NCBI GenBank assembly: GCA_019115145.1
Contig: DXED01000019.1
Coordinates: 127,645-191,644 of the forward strand
Reading direction: 5' to 3'
Length of the DNA stretch: 64,000 nt
DNA from: Claveliimonas intestinigallinarum
GTDB taxonomy: Bacteria > Bacillota > Clostridia > Lachnospirales > Lachnospiraceae
Within the stretch, counting starts at the first letter, position 1, and every line of letters starts with the position of its first letter. The notes beneath the pieces were generated by a model. That model ran no database searches and was not told the origin of the DNA. It was given only the letters and a program-made list of their open reading frames with translations. A program made the position numbers and the translations under genes. Below, in pieces: positions 30,992 through 40,665 of the stretch.

Positions 30992-31060
30992 GATCTTGTA
31001 TGTCCATCCTTCCTGTTGTGGATATTGTTTCAGACACGATGCACAATTACGCGGGGGTTG

Positions 31061-31111
31061 ACGCAATTCCGGACGTAATACTTTTGAAAAGTATTACGTC
31101 CGGAATTGCGT
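31061..31111. repeat. Perfect 25-bp inverted repeat with a one-base centre
   Basis: Arms 31061-31085 and 31087-31111 are exact complements around a single G. It begins with ACGCAATTCCGG and overlaps the stop codon of the MBL hydrolase gene. In RNA it would form one of the strongest hairpins in the window. There is no T-run after it. It could be a mobile palindromic repeat or an RNase III-type processing site. Confidence 0.95.
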
Positions 31112-31731
31112 TAAATAAACGGATTATACTTCCTCTCGTGTCCGATGGTCGTCTCGCCCATATGCCCCGGATACACCTTCACGTCGTCCGGCAGCTTCAT
31201 GACCTTCTCCCTGAGGGACCGGATCAGATCCGACATGCTGCTGTTCGGGAAGTCCGTGCGGCCCACCGAATTCTGGAACAGGGTATCTCCGCTGAACAGC
31301 ACGCCCTCACTCTCCAGGTAGTAGCAGACCCCTCCGGGCGTGTGGCCCGGTGTGTGTATGACCTGGAAGGAAAATCCCGCCAGCTCCAGCCTCTGTCCGT
31401 CCCGGATATAGTCAGCCCCGTCAAAGGTGTAGCCATTCGTGTAGCTGGAGGAGAGGTTCAGGGCCGGATCCAGGAGGGTCTCTCTGTCCCCCTCATGGAC
31501 GTACACCGGAACCGGGAACTCCCTGCGGAGGTCATCGATCCCCATAATATGGTCAAAATGGCCGTGGGTCAGGAGGATGGCCTCCACCTGCAGTCCTTCG
31601 CTCTTCATATGTCCCATCAGGTAGGAGGGACAGGCCGCCGGGTCGATAACAACGGTCTGCTTTGTCTCCTCGTTGATGACAAGATAGCAGTTTGTGCTGA
31701 TGATACCTGTGACAAATTTCTCTATTTTCAT
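31111..31731 (-). CDS. MBL-fold metallo-hydrolase (glyoxalase II-like)
   Basis: 206 residues. Zinc ligands THGHFDHIMG near residue 55, HTPGHTPGGVCY near 130, SGDTLF near 150, and PGHMGETTIGHE at the C-terminus. The YcbL/glyoxalase II-like group hydrolyses thioesters, but substrates of many members are unknown. It starts behind GGAGG about 95 bases downstream of the rsh stop, in a conserved Clostridia order (apt, rsh, MBL, hemZ, hisS, aspS). Confidence 0.9.
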   Translation of the reverse strand: MKIEKFVTGIISTNCYLVINEETKQTVVIDPAACPSYLMGHMKSEGLQVEAILLTHGHFDHIMGIDDLRREFPVPVYVHEGDRETLLDPALNLSSSYTNGYTFDGADYIRDGQRLELAGFSFQVIHTPGHTPGGVCYYLESEGVLFSGDTLFQNSVGRTDFPNSSMSDLIRSLREKVMKLPDDVKVYPGHMGETTIGHERKYNPFI

Positions 31732-31825
31732 ATCGCGTCTGTTCCTCCGTGCCTTCTAAAGCCCTGTCTTCGCTCCTGTTTTGTTCTCCTGTTTACTCCG
31801 GCATCCCGGCAGTCTGCCGGGCGCT

Positions 31826-34171
31826 CTAGCCCGCGGCCCTCTCGATGTCGATGATGCCGTCCAGCTGCCGCAGCTTCTTGGACACCGCGGCGAGCTCCTC
31901 CCTGCCGTGGACGATAAATCCTGCCTCGATGGTGGCAGTGCCCTTCTTGCTTGTGCGCACGTTCAGAGACTTCACATCCAGCTTTGCCTCTGTAAAGATC
32001 TTGGAGATCTCCATGAGAAGTCCCTGCCGGTCGTAGGCGTACATCTTGATCTCCGCCAGGTACTGGCCACCCTCTTCCTCAGCCACCTCGCTCTCCCACT
32101 CCACGTCGATGAGCCGGGCCCGCTCCGCGTCCGTCAGGTGGATCATGTTGACGCAGTCTGTCCTGTGGATGGAAAGACCTCTTCCCCTGGTGACAAAGCC
32201 CACGATCTCATCTCCCGGCACAGGATTGCAGCACCTGGAGAAACGGACCGCCATGTCGTCGATGCCCTTCACCACAATGCCGCTCTTGGACTTGGCGATG
32301 TGCACCTTGTTCCTGGATGCTTCCGCCACCTTCTCCAGCACCACCTCGTCGGTGAGCTCCTGCTTGTGCTCCTTGCTGTACTCCTCCATGAGCCGGTTCA
32401 CCACCTGGCCCTCCTTCAGCCCGCCGTGGCCGATGGCCGCCAGCACAGAATCCCAGTCCCGGAAGCCGTACTTCTTCTGGACGACCTCCTGATACTTTGG
32501 CTTCATGATGTTGGACAGATTGATGGTCTTGGCCTTGCAGTAGCTGGCGATGAGCTCCTTGCCCCGGACGATGTTGTCCTCCTTGAACTCCTTCTTAAAC
32601 CACTGATTGATCTTGTTCTTGGCCTGGGTGCTCTTGACAATGTTCAGCCAGTCACGGCTGGGCCCCCTGGAATTCTGGGAGGTGAGGATCTCGATCCTGT
32701 CTCCGTTCTGGATCTTGTAGTCGATGTTGACCAGCTTGCCGTTGACCCTGGCTCCCACCATCTTGTTGCCCACCGCGCTGTGGATAGCGTAGGCGAAATC
32801 CACCGGCGTGGAGCCGGCAGGCAGGCTCTTCACATCCCCGCCCGGGGTAAAGCAGTAGACGTCCTCCGCGAAGAGATCCAAATCTCCCTTGAGCATGCTT
32901 AAGAATTCCCTGTTGTCGGACATATCTCTCTGCCACTCCAGGATCTGGCGCAGCCAGTTCAGCTTCTCCTCCTCCTGGGCCTTCACGTTCTTCTTCCCGT
33001 CGTTGGACTCCTTGTATTTCCAGTGGGCGGCGATACCGTACTCAGCCGTCTTGTGCATCTCCTGAGTCCGGATCTGTATCTCAAAGGGCTGCCCGACGGA
33101 GCTCATGAGGGTGGTGTGAAGGGACTGGTACATGTTGGCCTTCGGCATGGCGATGTAATCCTTGAACCTGCCGGGTATGGGCGTGTACATCTCGTGGATC
33201 ACGCCAAGGGCCGCGTAGCAGTCCTTCACAGAGTCCACGATAATGCGCACCGCAAAGAGATCGTAGATCTGATCCACCGTCTTGTCCTGGTTCACCATCT
33301 TTTTATAAATACTGAAGAAATGCTTCACCCGTCCGTTGACCTCAGCCTTGATCCCCGCGTTTTTGATGTGCTGGGAGACCTCCTCCACGATCTGCTGGAC
33401 GAACTCCTCCCTCTCCGTCTTCCTGGCGTTGATCTGGTCCACCAGATCATAGAACACCTCCGGCTGGGAGTACTTGAGGGCCAGGTCATCCAGCTCTGTC
33501 TTGATCTTGGAGATACCGAGCCTCTGAGCAATGGGAGCGTAGATGTCCATGGTCTCCCTTGCTTTCTCCTTCTGCTTCTCCGGGCGCATAAACTGGAGGG
33601 TCCGCATATTGTGGAGACGATCCGCCAGCTTAATGATGATGACCCGGATATCCTTTGCCATGGCCAGGAACATCTTCCGCAGGTTCTCCGCCTGCACCTC
33701 CAGCTTATCTGAGGAGTAGGACAGCTGTCCCAGCTTGGTGACGCCGTCCACCAGGAGGGCCACCTCGTCGCCGAACTCCTGACGGATCTGCTCGTCTGTC
33801 ACAGCCGTATCCTCCACTACATCGTGGAGCATCCCTGCCACAATGGTCTCCTTGTCCATCTCCAGGTCCGCCAGGATGATGGCCACCCAGAGGGGATGGA
33901 TAATATAGGGCTCACCGGATTTTCTGCACTGCCCGTTGTGAGCCTCCTTTGCCAGATTAAACGCCTTCTCTATCATGGAAACATCCGTGGAAGGATGATA
34001 TTTGCGGATGCGGGCGATGAGCATCTGGTAGAGCTGCTCCGGATCCTGGTAGTCCTCCGGAGATTTCACCGCGTGTCCGTCCACGATCTCAAGCCCGAGC
34101 ATCTGATTTTCCATTATAGATTCGGGCGCAATACGATTTTTATTGTCCGATTCATAGGTCATGACTGCCAT
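31826..34171 (-). CDS. relA: Bifunctional (p)ppGpp synthetase/hydrolase (Rel/SpoT)
   Basis: 781 residues. HD hydrolase domain intact (AGMLHDVVEDTAVTD), synthetase domain with YQSLHTTLM, then TGS (PGGDVKSLPAGSTPVDFAYAIH), a Zn-finger region with CCNPVPGDEIVGF, and a C-terminal ACT domain. Both activities are expected. The ATG at 34171 is chosen because AAGGAGGAGGG lies 7 bases upstream; the in-frame ATG at 34195 lies before that site. Controls the stringent response. Confidence 0.96.
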   Translation of the reverse strand: MAVMTYESDNKNRIAPESIMENQMLGLEIVDGHAVKSPEDYQDPEQLYQMLIARIRKYHPSTDVSMIEKAFNLAKEAHNGQCRKSGEPYIIHPLWVAIILADLEMDKETIVAGMLHDVVEDTAVTDEQIRQEFGDEVALLVDGVTKLGQLSYSSDKLEVQAENLRKMFLAMAKDIRVIIIKLADRLHNMRTLQFMRPEKQKEKARETMDIYAPIAQRLGISKIKTELDDLALKYSQPEVFYDLVDQINARKTEREEFVQQIVEEVSQHIKNAGIKAEVNGRVKHFFSIYKKMVNQDKTVDQIYDLFAVRIIVDSVKDCYAALGVIHEMYTPIPGRFKDYIAMPKANMYQSLHTTLMSSVGQPFEIQIRTQEMHKTAEYGIAAHWKYKESNDGKKNVKAQEEEKLNWLRQILEWQRDMSDNREFLSMLKGDLDLFAEDVYCFTPGGDVKSLPAGSTPVDFAYAIHSAVGNKMVGARVNGKLVNIDYKIQNGDRIEILTSQNSRGPSRDWLNIVKSTQAKNKINQWFKKEFKEDNIVRGKELIASYCKAKTINLSNIMKPKYQEVVQKKYGFRDWDSVLAAIGHGGLKEGQVVNRLMEEYSKEHKQELTDEVVLEKVAEASRNKVHIAKSKSGIVVKGIDDMAVRFSRCCNPVPGDEIVGFVTRGRGLSIHRTDCVNMIHLTDAERARLIDVEWESEVAEEEGGQYLAEIKMYAYDRQGLLMEISKIFTEAKLDVKSLNVRTSKKGTATIEAGFIVHGREELAAVSKKLRQLDGIIDIERAAG

Positions 34172-34229
34172 ATCAGTTCCCTCCTCCTTTTCCATGTTTT
34201 CCCCGCTCTCTCACGCTTCCTGCTGCGCC

Positions 34230-34754
34230 TCAGTTTCCGGGGTAGGTGATCACAGAGTCCAGATCATAGTCCTTCAGCCGCTGGCGGCCCTTCAGTCCGG
34301 CCAGCTCCATGAGGAAAATGACCTTTGACACTTCTCCTCCCATGCCCTCCACCAGCTTGATGATAGCCTCCGTGGTTCCCCCGGTGGCGATCAGGTCGTC
34401 GACAATGACCACTCTCTGCCCGGGCTTTATGGAGTCTCTGTGCATCTCAATGGAGGCAGTGCCGTACTCCAGCTCGTACTCGATGGATACAGTCTCCCGG
34501 GGCAGCTTGCCTTTTTTCCGCACCGGCACGAAGGGCTTGCGCAGATTGTAGGCGATGGGCACCCCGAAAATAAATCCCCTGGACTCAGGCCCCACGACCA
34601 CATCAAAATCCAGCCCCTCCAGCTTCTCCTGCATCAGGTCAATGGCAAGATGCAGTCCCTCCGCATCCTGGAGCACACTTGTCACATCTCTGAAAATAAC
34701 CCCCTGTTCAGGAAAATCCGGTATACTGACCACATATTCTTCTATTGGCTTCAT
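34230..34754 (-). CDS. apt: Adenine phosphoribosyltransferase
   Basis: 174 residues. PRPP-binding loop VVIVDDLIATGGTTEA near 120 and the FDVVVGPESRGFIFG segment are typical. Salvages adenine to AMP. The ATG at 34754 has GGAGG upstream and gives the usual length; an upstream extension enters the recJ intergenic space. Lies between recJ and rsh. Confidence 0.96.
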   Translation of the reverse strand: MKPIEEYVVSIPDFPEQGVIFRDVTSVLQDAEGLHLAIDLMQEKLEGLDFDVVVGPESRGFIFGVPIAYNLRKPFVPVRKKGKLPRETVSIEYELEYGTASIEMHRDSIKPGQRVVIVDDLIATGGTTEAIIKLVEGMGGEVSKVIFLMELAGLKGRQRLKDYDLDSVITYPGN

Positions 34755-34825
34755 CCTTACTGCCTCCTTCAGACCAACTGTCGATAAAATGTCATTCTTT
34801 AGTATATCATCTATTTTCTGTTTTT

Positions 34826-36601
34826 TCAAACAATTTGATAGTGGGTGATGACAATCTGCATGGATTTTCGTCCCATATACTCGTTTATCCCCGGATAATA
34901 GGTGACAGAGAGACGAATTCTGCGGTATTCCCCCTCGAAAAATCTCTCCCGCACTGCCCGGCCGTATTTTGCCTCCACCTCGTCGAGAAATCCGGCGGCG
35001 TCCCCGAAGTACACCGCGTCCATGTCCGTGCCGGCCCCGTCCAGGAGACGAAGCCTGAGCATGTTCCTGTTTTTCCCGATGAGACGGCAGGAGACGATGG
35101 ACACATTTTTCTCTGCAAACACAGGCTTTGTGTTTCCCTTCCCAAAGGGCTCCAAAAGCTTTAGCTCCTCCAGCAGCTCCTCCGTCACACAGGAGAAGGG
35201 CATCTGCATGTCAATGGACACCTTCTCTGTCATGTCCGCCTCAGTCAGGGTGCACACCGCGTTGATGTCCTGGCGGAATTTCTCAATATTTTTCTTCTCC
35301 AGGGTCAACCCGGCGGCCAGCCTGTGGCCCCCGAACTTCACGAACAGTCCCCTGCACTTGTTCAGCTCCTCATACATATGGTAGGCCTCGATGGACCGGC
35401 CGGAGCCCTTGGCCAGCTCCCCGTCGCCGCTGTCTGTGATGACAAAGGCGGGCCGGCAGTACCGCTCCCTGATCCTGCCCGCCACGATCCCGGCCAGACT
35501 CTCATGGCAGTCCGGCAGGTAGAGAACCAGCACCCTCTGGCGTCCGGCTTCCGTGTGCTCCACCTGTTCCACCGCCTCCCGCACCGCGGCCTCGGTCATC
35601 TCCTTTCGGCTGTCGTTTAATGCCTTCAGATCCCCGGCCAGCAGGTCCGCCTCCTGCTTTGACCTGGCTGCCAGCAGGGAGAGGGCCCTCTTGGCCGTGT
35701 CCAGCCTGCCGCTGGCGTTGAGGCAGGGCCCCAGCACAAAGCCGATATGGTAGGTACTGACAGATTTCCGGTCAATGCCCGTGCACTCCATGAGGGAGCG
35801 CAGTCCCGGATTGGCGGTGGACTGGAGCATCTCCAGGCCCTGGCGGACAAAGATCCGGTTCTCCCCTGTCAGATCCATCACATCCCCCACTGTGGCAAAG
35901 GCCACCTCCTCCATGAGATAGTCGATGTCCGAGGAGTCCCTGCCCATGGACTCATAGAGGGCCTCCATCAGCTTGTAGGCCACGGCGGCGCCGCACAGTC
36001 CTTTGAAGGGGTAGGGGCAGTCCGCCCGCTTCGGGTCCACCACCGCGTCCGCAGGGGGCAGATGATACTGCTTCTCCCCCTCCTCCTCGTCAAAGGGCAC
36101 CTCGTGGTGATCTGTCACGATCACGGTCATCCCCATTTCTCTCGCGCAGGCAATCTCCTCCGCGGCCGCGATGCCGTTGTCACAGGTCACGATGGTGTCT
36201 GTCCCCGCCTCAAAGGCCCGGTCGATCAGATGCCTGCTCAGGCCGTACCCGTCCGCGATCCGGTCCGGGATGTCCGTGTCCACCACAGCCCCCAGCCCCT
36301 TCAGCCCCTCCAGGAGAATGTAGGTGGCGCAGACGCCGTCAATGTCGTAGTCCCCGATGATGCGGATGGATGCTCCCTCCCGCACCTTCTCCATCAGGAT
36401 CTCCACCGCCCGGTCCATGTCCCGCATCAGCATGCCGTCCTCCAGGTCGGCGATGGTGCCGTACAGATAGCTTTCTATATTCTCGTCTCCTATGATATCC
36501 CGGTTTCGGATCAGACAGGCCAGCCGGGGACTGATGTGAAACCGCTCCCCGATCCCGGCGAAATCCGCCCCTTTTCTCAGCAAAACCCAGCGTTCTTTCA
36601 T
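34826..36601 (-). CDS. recJ: Single-stranded-DNA-specific exonuclease RecJ
   Basis: 591 residues. DHH-family motifs: RIIGDYDIDGVCATYIL, TCDNGIAA, VTDHHEVP, and the DHHA1 motif GGHRLAAG near residue 415, followed by the RecJ OB domain. 5'-3' exonuclease for repair and recombination. The ATG at 36601 follows GGAGGAGAG; an in-frame ATG 30 bases upstream lacks spacing. First gene of a run to aspS, separated from secDF by a terminator. Confidence 0.95.
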   Translation of the reverse strand: MKERWVLLRKGADFAGIGERFHISPRLACLIRNRDIIGDENIESYLYGTIADLEDGMLMRDMDRAVEILMEKVREGASIRIIGDYDIDGVCATYILLEGLKGLGAVVDTDIPDRIADGYGLSRHLIDRAFEAGTDTIVTCDNGIAAAEEIACAREMGMTVIVTDHHEVPFDEEEGEKQYHLPPADAVVDPKRADCPYPFKGLCGAAVAYKLMEALYESMGRDSSDIDYLMEEVAFATVGDVMDLTGENRIFVRQGLEMLQSTANPGLRSLMECTGIDRKSVSTYHIGFVLGPCLNASGRLDTAKRALSLLAARSKQEADLLAGDLKALNDSRKEMTEAAVREAVEQVEHTEAGRQRVLVLYLPDCHESLAGIVAGRIRERYCRPAFVITDSGDGELAKGSGRSIEAYHMYEELNKCRGLFVKFGGHRLAAGLTLEKKNIEKFRQDINAVCTLTEADMTEKVSIDMQMPFSCVTEELLEELKLLEPFGKGNTKPVFAEKNVSIVSCRLIGKNRNMLRLRLLDGAGTDMDAVYFGDAAGFLDEVEAKYGRAVRERFFEGEYRRIRLSVTYYPGINEYMGRKSMQIVITHYQIV

Positions 36602-36671
36602 CCTCTTCTCTCCTCCGATTACTCTTTTCATCCCGCCCGCGGCCGCAAGAGGGCCGGCAGGAAGAACGGTA

Positions 36672-36708
36672 CAAAAAGGGGTATGCAGTCACCCGCACAC
36701 CCCTTACT
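36672..36708 (-). terminator. Terminator downstream of secDF
   Basis: AAGGGGTGTG pairs with CATACCCCTT (one wobble) around a 10-base loop, then T5 on the minus strand. Confidence 0.82.
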
Positions 36709-36721
36709 GTATTTTTCTTAC

Positions 36722-38899
36722 CTATTTTTTCTTCTTTCCGGATTTCTCCGCTTCTTTCTTCTTTCCACCGATCTTTGTCTTCATGACGTACCAGAGCGGA
36801 CCTGTGACACATACAGAAGAGTAGGCGCCGCACACAACGCCCACCATCAGCGGCAGAGCGAACTCCCTGATGGAGCTTACGCCCATAACAAAGAGCACCG
36901 CAATGGTGATAAAGGTTGTGAGGGAGGTGTAGATACTCCTCGTCAGAGTCTGTGTGATACTCTTGTTAACAGTATATGCGAGATCCTGTCCCTTGGGCGC
37001 CAGCTTCAGCTCCTCACGGATACGGTCGAAGATGACGATGGTGGCGTTGATGGAGTATCCGAAGATGGTCAGGATACATGCGATAAATGTATTTCCCACG
37101 GAAATCCTTGCCACCGCGTAGAACAGAGCTACGATCAGCACATCGTGGAGCAGGGCCAGAACCGCGCTTGTTGCAAAGCGGATGTCCTTAAACCGGAACC
37201 AAATGTAGAGGAGCATGAGCACTGTGGCGATAACGACCGCCACGATGGCGTCGGTCCTCATCTCGCTGCTGACTGTGGAGCTGATATTCTCAAAGGTGAT
37301 CAGAGACTCGTCCACCTGGAAGTTGTCCACCAGAGCCTGATCAAGCGCCTCCCTTGCGTCCAGATCCAGGGTGGACGTCTTGAAGATGATCTGGTTGCTT
37401 CCCTCCACCTTCTGGGCCTGCACATTGTGGTCTCCTGTGGCTTTCTCCACCACGGGGATGATCTGGGCGTCAATCTCATCGATGGTGTAGTCCTGGTCAA
37501 AGGTCACGTTCGTGGAGGTTCCTCCCTGGAACTCCAGGCTGTAGTTCATAGCTCCGTTTCCTCTGGCCGCATTGTAGCCCGCGACGCCAAAGCCCGCCGC
37601 GATAAGGATCAGGGAAATGGCAAAGAAAATGGCTTTCCTGCCCACAAAGTTAATGGGCTCTCTTGGCTTTTTCGGCCGGTAGTACAGCTTCTCGCTGCGG
37701 ATGCCCACCGCGTAGAAGGCGTACACGATCATGCGGGTGATCACAAGGGCTGTGAACATGGACACGATAATGCCGATGGCCAGCGTCTGGGCAAATCCCT
37801 TCACGCTTCCGCTGCCCCTGAACCAGAGCACAGCCGCTGCAATCAGGGTGGTCACATTGCCGTCCACGATGGCGGACATAGCCTTGTGGAAGCCCGCCTT
37901 CAGAGAGTTCCTCACACTCTTTCCCTTTGTCATCTCCTCCTTCACGCGGGCGAAGATGATGACGTTGGCATCCACCGCCATACCGATACCCAGGATGATA
38001 CCGGCGATACCCGGCAGGGTCAAAGTGACGTTAAAGGCGTTCAGGATCACCAGCACGATGCCTGTGTAGATCAGCAGGGCCAGGCTGGAGGCAAGGCCCG
38101 GAAGCAGGTACACAAAGCACATGAAGAGGAACACGAGGGCCAGTCCCACCGCTCCGGCCTGCACGCTGGTAGTGACTGCCTGCTGTCCAAGCTGCGCGCC
38201 CACCACGTTGGAGCGGAGCTCCTCCAGCTGCAGCTGGAGACCGCCGATGCGGATGGTGGAGGCCAGATTTTCCGCCTCCTCGTATGTAAAGTTGCCGGTG
38301 ATGTAGGCCTGCCCGCCTGTGATGGCCTCGTTGACCACCGGACTGCTGATGGTCTCACCGTCATAGATGATGGCGATCTGTTTTCCCACATTGGCCTCTG
38401 TGGCCTCCGCAAACTTCTGGGCGCCATCGTCCGTCAGGTCCAGCTCAACGGTGTACTCTGTATTTCCCATATCGTCCTTCCCGGATCTGGCGGAGGCTGT
38501 CTCCACGTCCGCTCCGGTGAGGACGGTCTGTCCGTCAGATGTCTGGAACTCCAGAGCTCCCGGCTTTCCCAGCTCCTCCAGGATGGCGTTGGCGTCTGTC
38601 ACGCCGGGGATCTCAATGCTGATCCGGTCGTCTCCCTCCTGGTATACAGTGGCCTCTGTGCTGTACTGCTCCACACGGCGCTGGAGCTTGTAAATGGTGT
38701 CGCTCATCTGCTCATCTGTAGGGTTCTTATCCTTTACCTGGTAGGTGATGCTGACACCGCCGGCCAGGTCAAGGCCCAGCTTGATATTTTGGGAAGCTCC
38801 TGTGCCTGTTGGTCCAAAGCCCACAATACAGGTGTAGGCGAGAAGTATGATCAGTACGGCTGTCAGTATCAGGCTCAGTATGCCTTTTTTCTTGTTCAT
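36722..38899 (-). CDS. secDF: Fused protein translocase subunits SecDF
   Basis: 725-residue fusion. The SecD half has LGLDLAGGV in the first helix, a periplasmic P1 domain, and GIGMAVDANVIIF; the SecF half begins near residue 425 with SLEFQGGT and later has GYSINATIVIFDRIREE. Twelve transmembrane segments expected. Uses the ion gradient to help Sec export. It follows the SCIFF maturase by 34 bases, a neighbourhood conserved in Clostridia. Lysine-rich C-terminus. Confidence 0.96.
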   Translation of the reverse strand: MNKKKGILSLILTAVLIILLAYTCIVGFGPTGTGASQNIKLGLDLAGGVSITYQVKDKNPTDEQMSDTIYKLQRRVEQYSTEATVYQEGDDRISIEIPGVTDANAILEELGKPGALEFQTSDGQTVLTGADVETASARSGKDDMGNTEYTVELDLTDDGAQKFAEATEANVGKQIAIIYDGETISSPVVNEAITGGQAYITGNFTYEEAENLASTIRIGGLQLQLEELRSNVVGAQLGQQAVTTSVQAGAVGLALVFLFMCFVYLLPGLASSLALLIYTGIVLVILNAFNVTLTLPGIAGIILGIGMAVDANVIIFARVKEEMTKGKSVRNSLKAGFHKAMSAIVDGNVTTLIAAAVLWFRGSGSVKGFAQTLAIGIIVSMFTALVITRMIVYAFYAVGIRSEKLYYRPKKPREPINFVGRKAIFFAISLILIAAGFGVAGYNAARGNGAMNYSLEFQGGTSTNVTFDQDYTIDEIDAQIIPVVEKATGDHNVQAQKVEGSNQIIFKTSTLDLDAREALDQALVDNFQVDESLITFENISSTVSSEMRTDAIVAVVIATVLMLLYIWFRFKDIRFATSAVLALLHDVLIVALFYAVARISVGNTFIACILTIFGYSINATIVIFDRIREELKLAPKGQDLAYTVNKSITQTLTRSIYTSLTTFITIAVLFVMGVSSIREFALPLMVGVVCGAYSSVCVTGPLWYVMKTKIGGKKKEAEKSGKKKK

Positions 38900-38933
38900 G
38901 ATCTGTATCCTCTTTTCTGTTTTTTATTACACC

Positions 38934-40337
38934 TTACGCCTCATCGGCTGCGTCGGCCAGAGCCGCCTTCATCATGATGGCGCACTCCACTCTCTTGCGC
39001 TGCATCTCGCATCCGATGTCGTAGGCCTCATGGATGGTGCCATGGAAATTGTAGGCGTTGGCCATGCATCCGCCGCTGCAGTAAAACTTGGCAAAGCAGT
39101 TCCTGCATTTCTCCTTGGAGTAGACGCTGCAGCTTCTGAACTCATCCGCGATCTCCGGTCGGGTGATCCCCTCGTCCACATTTCCCATGAGGAACTCCTC
39201 CTGGCCCACAAACTGGTGACAGGGATAGAGATCTCCCCAGGGCGTCACGGCCAGGTACTCTGTGCCGGAGCCGCAGCCCGACAGCCTCTTGGACACGCAG
39301 GGTCCGCCCTCCAGGTCGATCATAAAGTGGAAGAAATTAAATCCCTTCCCCTCCTTCTCCCTCTCGATCATGATTTTTGCCAGGCGGTCGTACTCCTCGC
39401 AGATCTTCGGGATGTCCTCCTCCCGGATGGCGTAGGGATCGGACTCATCTCCCACCACCGGCTCGATGGACATCTGCTTGAAGCCAAGGTCTGCAAAGTG
39501 CAGCACGTCGTTGGAGAAATCCAGGTTGTTTCTCGTGAAGGTGCCGCGGACGTAATACCTCTCCTGGTTCCTGCTGTCCGCCAGCTTCTGGAACTTGGGA
39601 ACAATGAGGTCGTAGCTTCCCTTGCCGCTGCGGAAGGGGCGCATGGCATCGTTCACCTCTTTGCGGCCATCCAGGCTGAGGACCACGTTGTCCATCTCCT
39701 TGTTGATAAATTCCTGTATCTCGTCATTTAAGAGCACCCCGTTGGTGGTCACAGTAAAGCGGAAGTGCTTGTCGTGCAGCTTCTCCTGCTGCCGGCCGTA
39801 GGCGACCAGGTCCTTCACCACCTGCCAGTTCATGAGCGGCTCGCCGCCGAAGAAATCCACCTCCAGGTTCCTCCTGTTTCCGGAGGAGGCGATGAGGAAA
39901 TCCAGCGCCTTCTTTCCCACCTCATAGCTCATGAGGGCACGGCGGCCGTGGTACTCTCCTTCCTCCGCAAAGCAGTATTTGCACGCCAGGTTACAATCGT
40001 GGGCAATGTGGAGGCACAGCGCCTTGACCACGGTCTTCCTCTGCTTCACCTGGTCGATCATGGTCTCAAAAACATCCCTGGTAAAAAGCCTTCCCTCCTG
40101 GGTCAGCTCTTTAATATCCTCCCAGGCCTCCCGGATCTGCCCGGCCTCGTACCTGTCTCCCAGCGCCTCCTGGAGTCCCTCCAGCGTCTCCGGCTTTTCC
40201 AGGGCAGCCAGATCCGGCTCCTCCCCCGCCGCCAGATGGGCGATGGCGTCATAGCAGAGCTCATCCACCACATGGACAGCGCCGCTGTTCACATCCAGGA
40301 CAATGCTGTATCCATTATTCTGGTACTGATGTATCAC
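38934..40337 (-). CDS. scfB: SCIFF peptide radical SAM maturase
   Basis: 467-residue SPASM-domain radical SAM enzyme that forms Cys-to-Thr thioether crosslinks in SCIFF. The SAM motif is CNLACKYC near residue 114; the SPASM/auxiliary cysteines are spread over CVSKRLSGCGSG, CHQFVG, CSVYSKEKCRNC and CSGGC. The N-terminal RRE-like part (about 1-90) binds the precursor. The start is a GTG at 40337 with AAAGGGG upstream. It lies just after the SCIFF gene with an attenuating hairpin between. The product's biological role is unknown. Confidence 0.94.
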   Translation of the reverse strand: MIHQYQNNGYSIVLDVNSGAVHVVDELCYDAIAHLAAGEEPDLAALEKPETLEGLQEALGDRYEAGQIREAWEDIKELTQEGRLFTRDVFETMIDQVKQRKTVVKALCLHIAHDCNLACKYCFAEEGEYHGRRALMSYEVGKKALDFLIASSGNRRNLEVDFFGGEPLMNWQVVKDLVAYGRQQEKLHDKHFRFTVTTNGVLLNDEIQEFINKEMDNVVLSLDGRKEVNDAMRPFRSGKGSYDLIVPKFQKLADSRNQERYYVRGTFTRNNLDFSNDVLHFADLGFKQMSIEPVVGDESDPYAIREEDIPKICEEYDRLAKIMIEREKEGKGFNFFHFMIDLEGGPCVSKRLSGCGSGTEYLAVTPWGDLYPCHQFVGQEEFLMGNVDEGITRPEIADEFRSCSVYSKEKCRNCFAKFYCSGGCMANAYNFHGTIHEAYDIGCEMQRKRVECAIMMKAALADAADEA

Positions 40338-40382
40338 TTCAGATACCCCTTTCTGTCTTTATTTTTCCTATACCACAAGAAA

Positions 40383-40401
40383 CAGCGGCCGAAAGCCGCT
40401 G
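40383..40401 (-). terminator. Attenuator hairpin between SCIFF and its maturase
   Basis: CAGCGGC/GCCGCTG with a TTTCG loop, followed on the minus strand by only TTT. It is a weak terminator that would let some transcripts continue into the maturase gene, giving more peptide than enzyme. Confidence 0.7.
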
Positions 40402-40434
40402 CCCCCTTCATAGATACTTTTTACTTCTAACCGA

Positions 40435-40578
40435 CTATTTCTTCTGCTCGCAGGTCTGGTTTCCAACTGTGCAGGAAGTCTTGCAAGCTGACTGGCAGGA
40501 TGTCTGACATTCTCCGCAGCCGCCTTTTTTCATTGTATTTGTCAATGTCTGTGTATTTAATGTCTTTACATGTTTCAT
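40435..40578 (-). CDS. scfA: SCIFF ribosomal peptide precursor (ScfA)
   Basis: 47-residue peptide. Leader MKHVKTLNTQTLTNTMKK, then a core with cysteines at 21, 24, 28, 32, 36 and 43, the six-Cys-in-forty-five signature; Thr and Ser residues between them are crosslink acceptors. The ATG at 40578 has GGAGGGTG upstream. It is nearly universal in Clostridia yet of unknown function. The maturase gene follows. Shorter than most gene-calling cut-offs, and an overlapping 92-codon frame hides it. Confidence 0.96.
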   Translation of the reverse strand: MKHVKTLNTQTLTNTMKKGGCGECQTSCQSACKTSCTVGNQTCEQKK

Positions 40579-40665
40579 CTTGTACACCCTCCTTCGCATC
40601 TTTGACTTCTGATATTATAGCACAAGGCTCTCTGTTTTGGAAGCATTTTTTCGTCTTTTGTGGGG

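Noticed and set aside
35747..38977. Very long plus-strand open frame (over 1000 codons) opposite recJ and secDF
   Set aside because: It is antisense to two well-supported genes, His/Gly/Leu-biased as expected for the complement of GC-rich coding sequence, and lacks a start signal.
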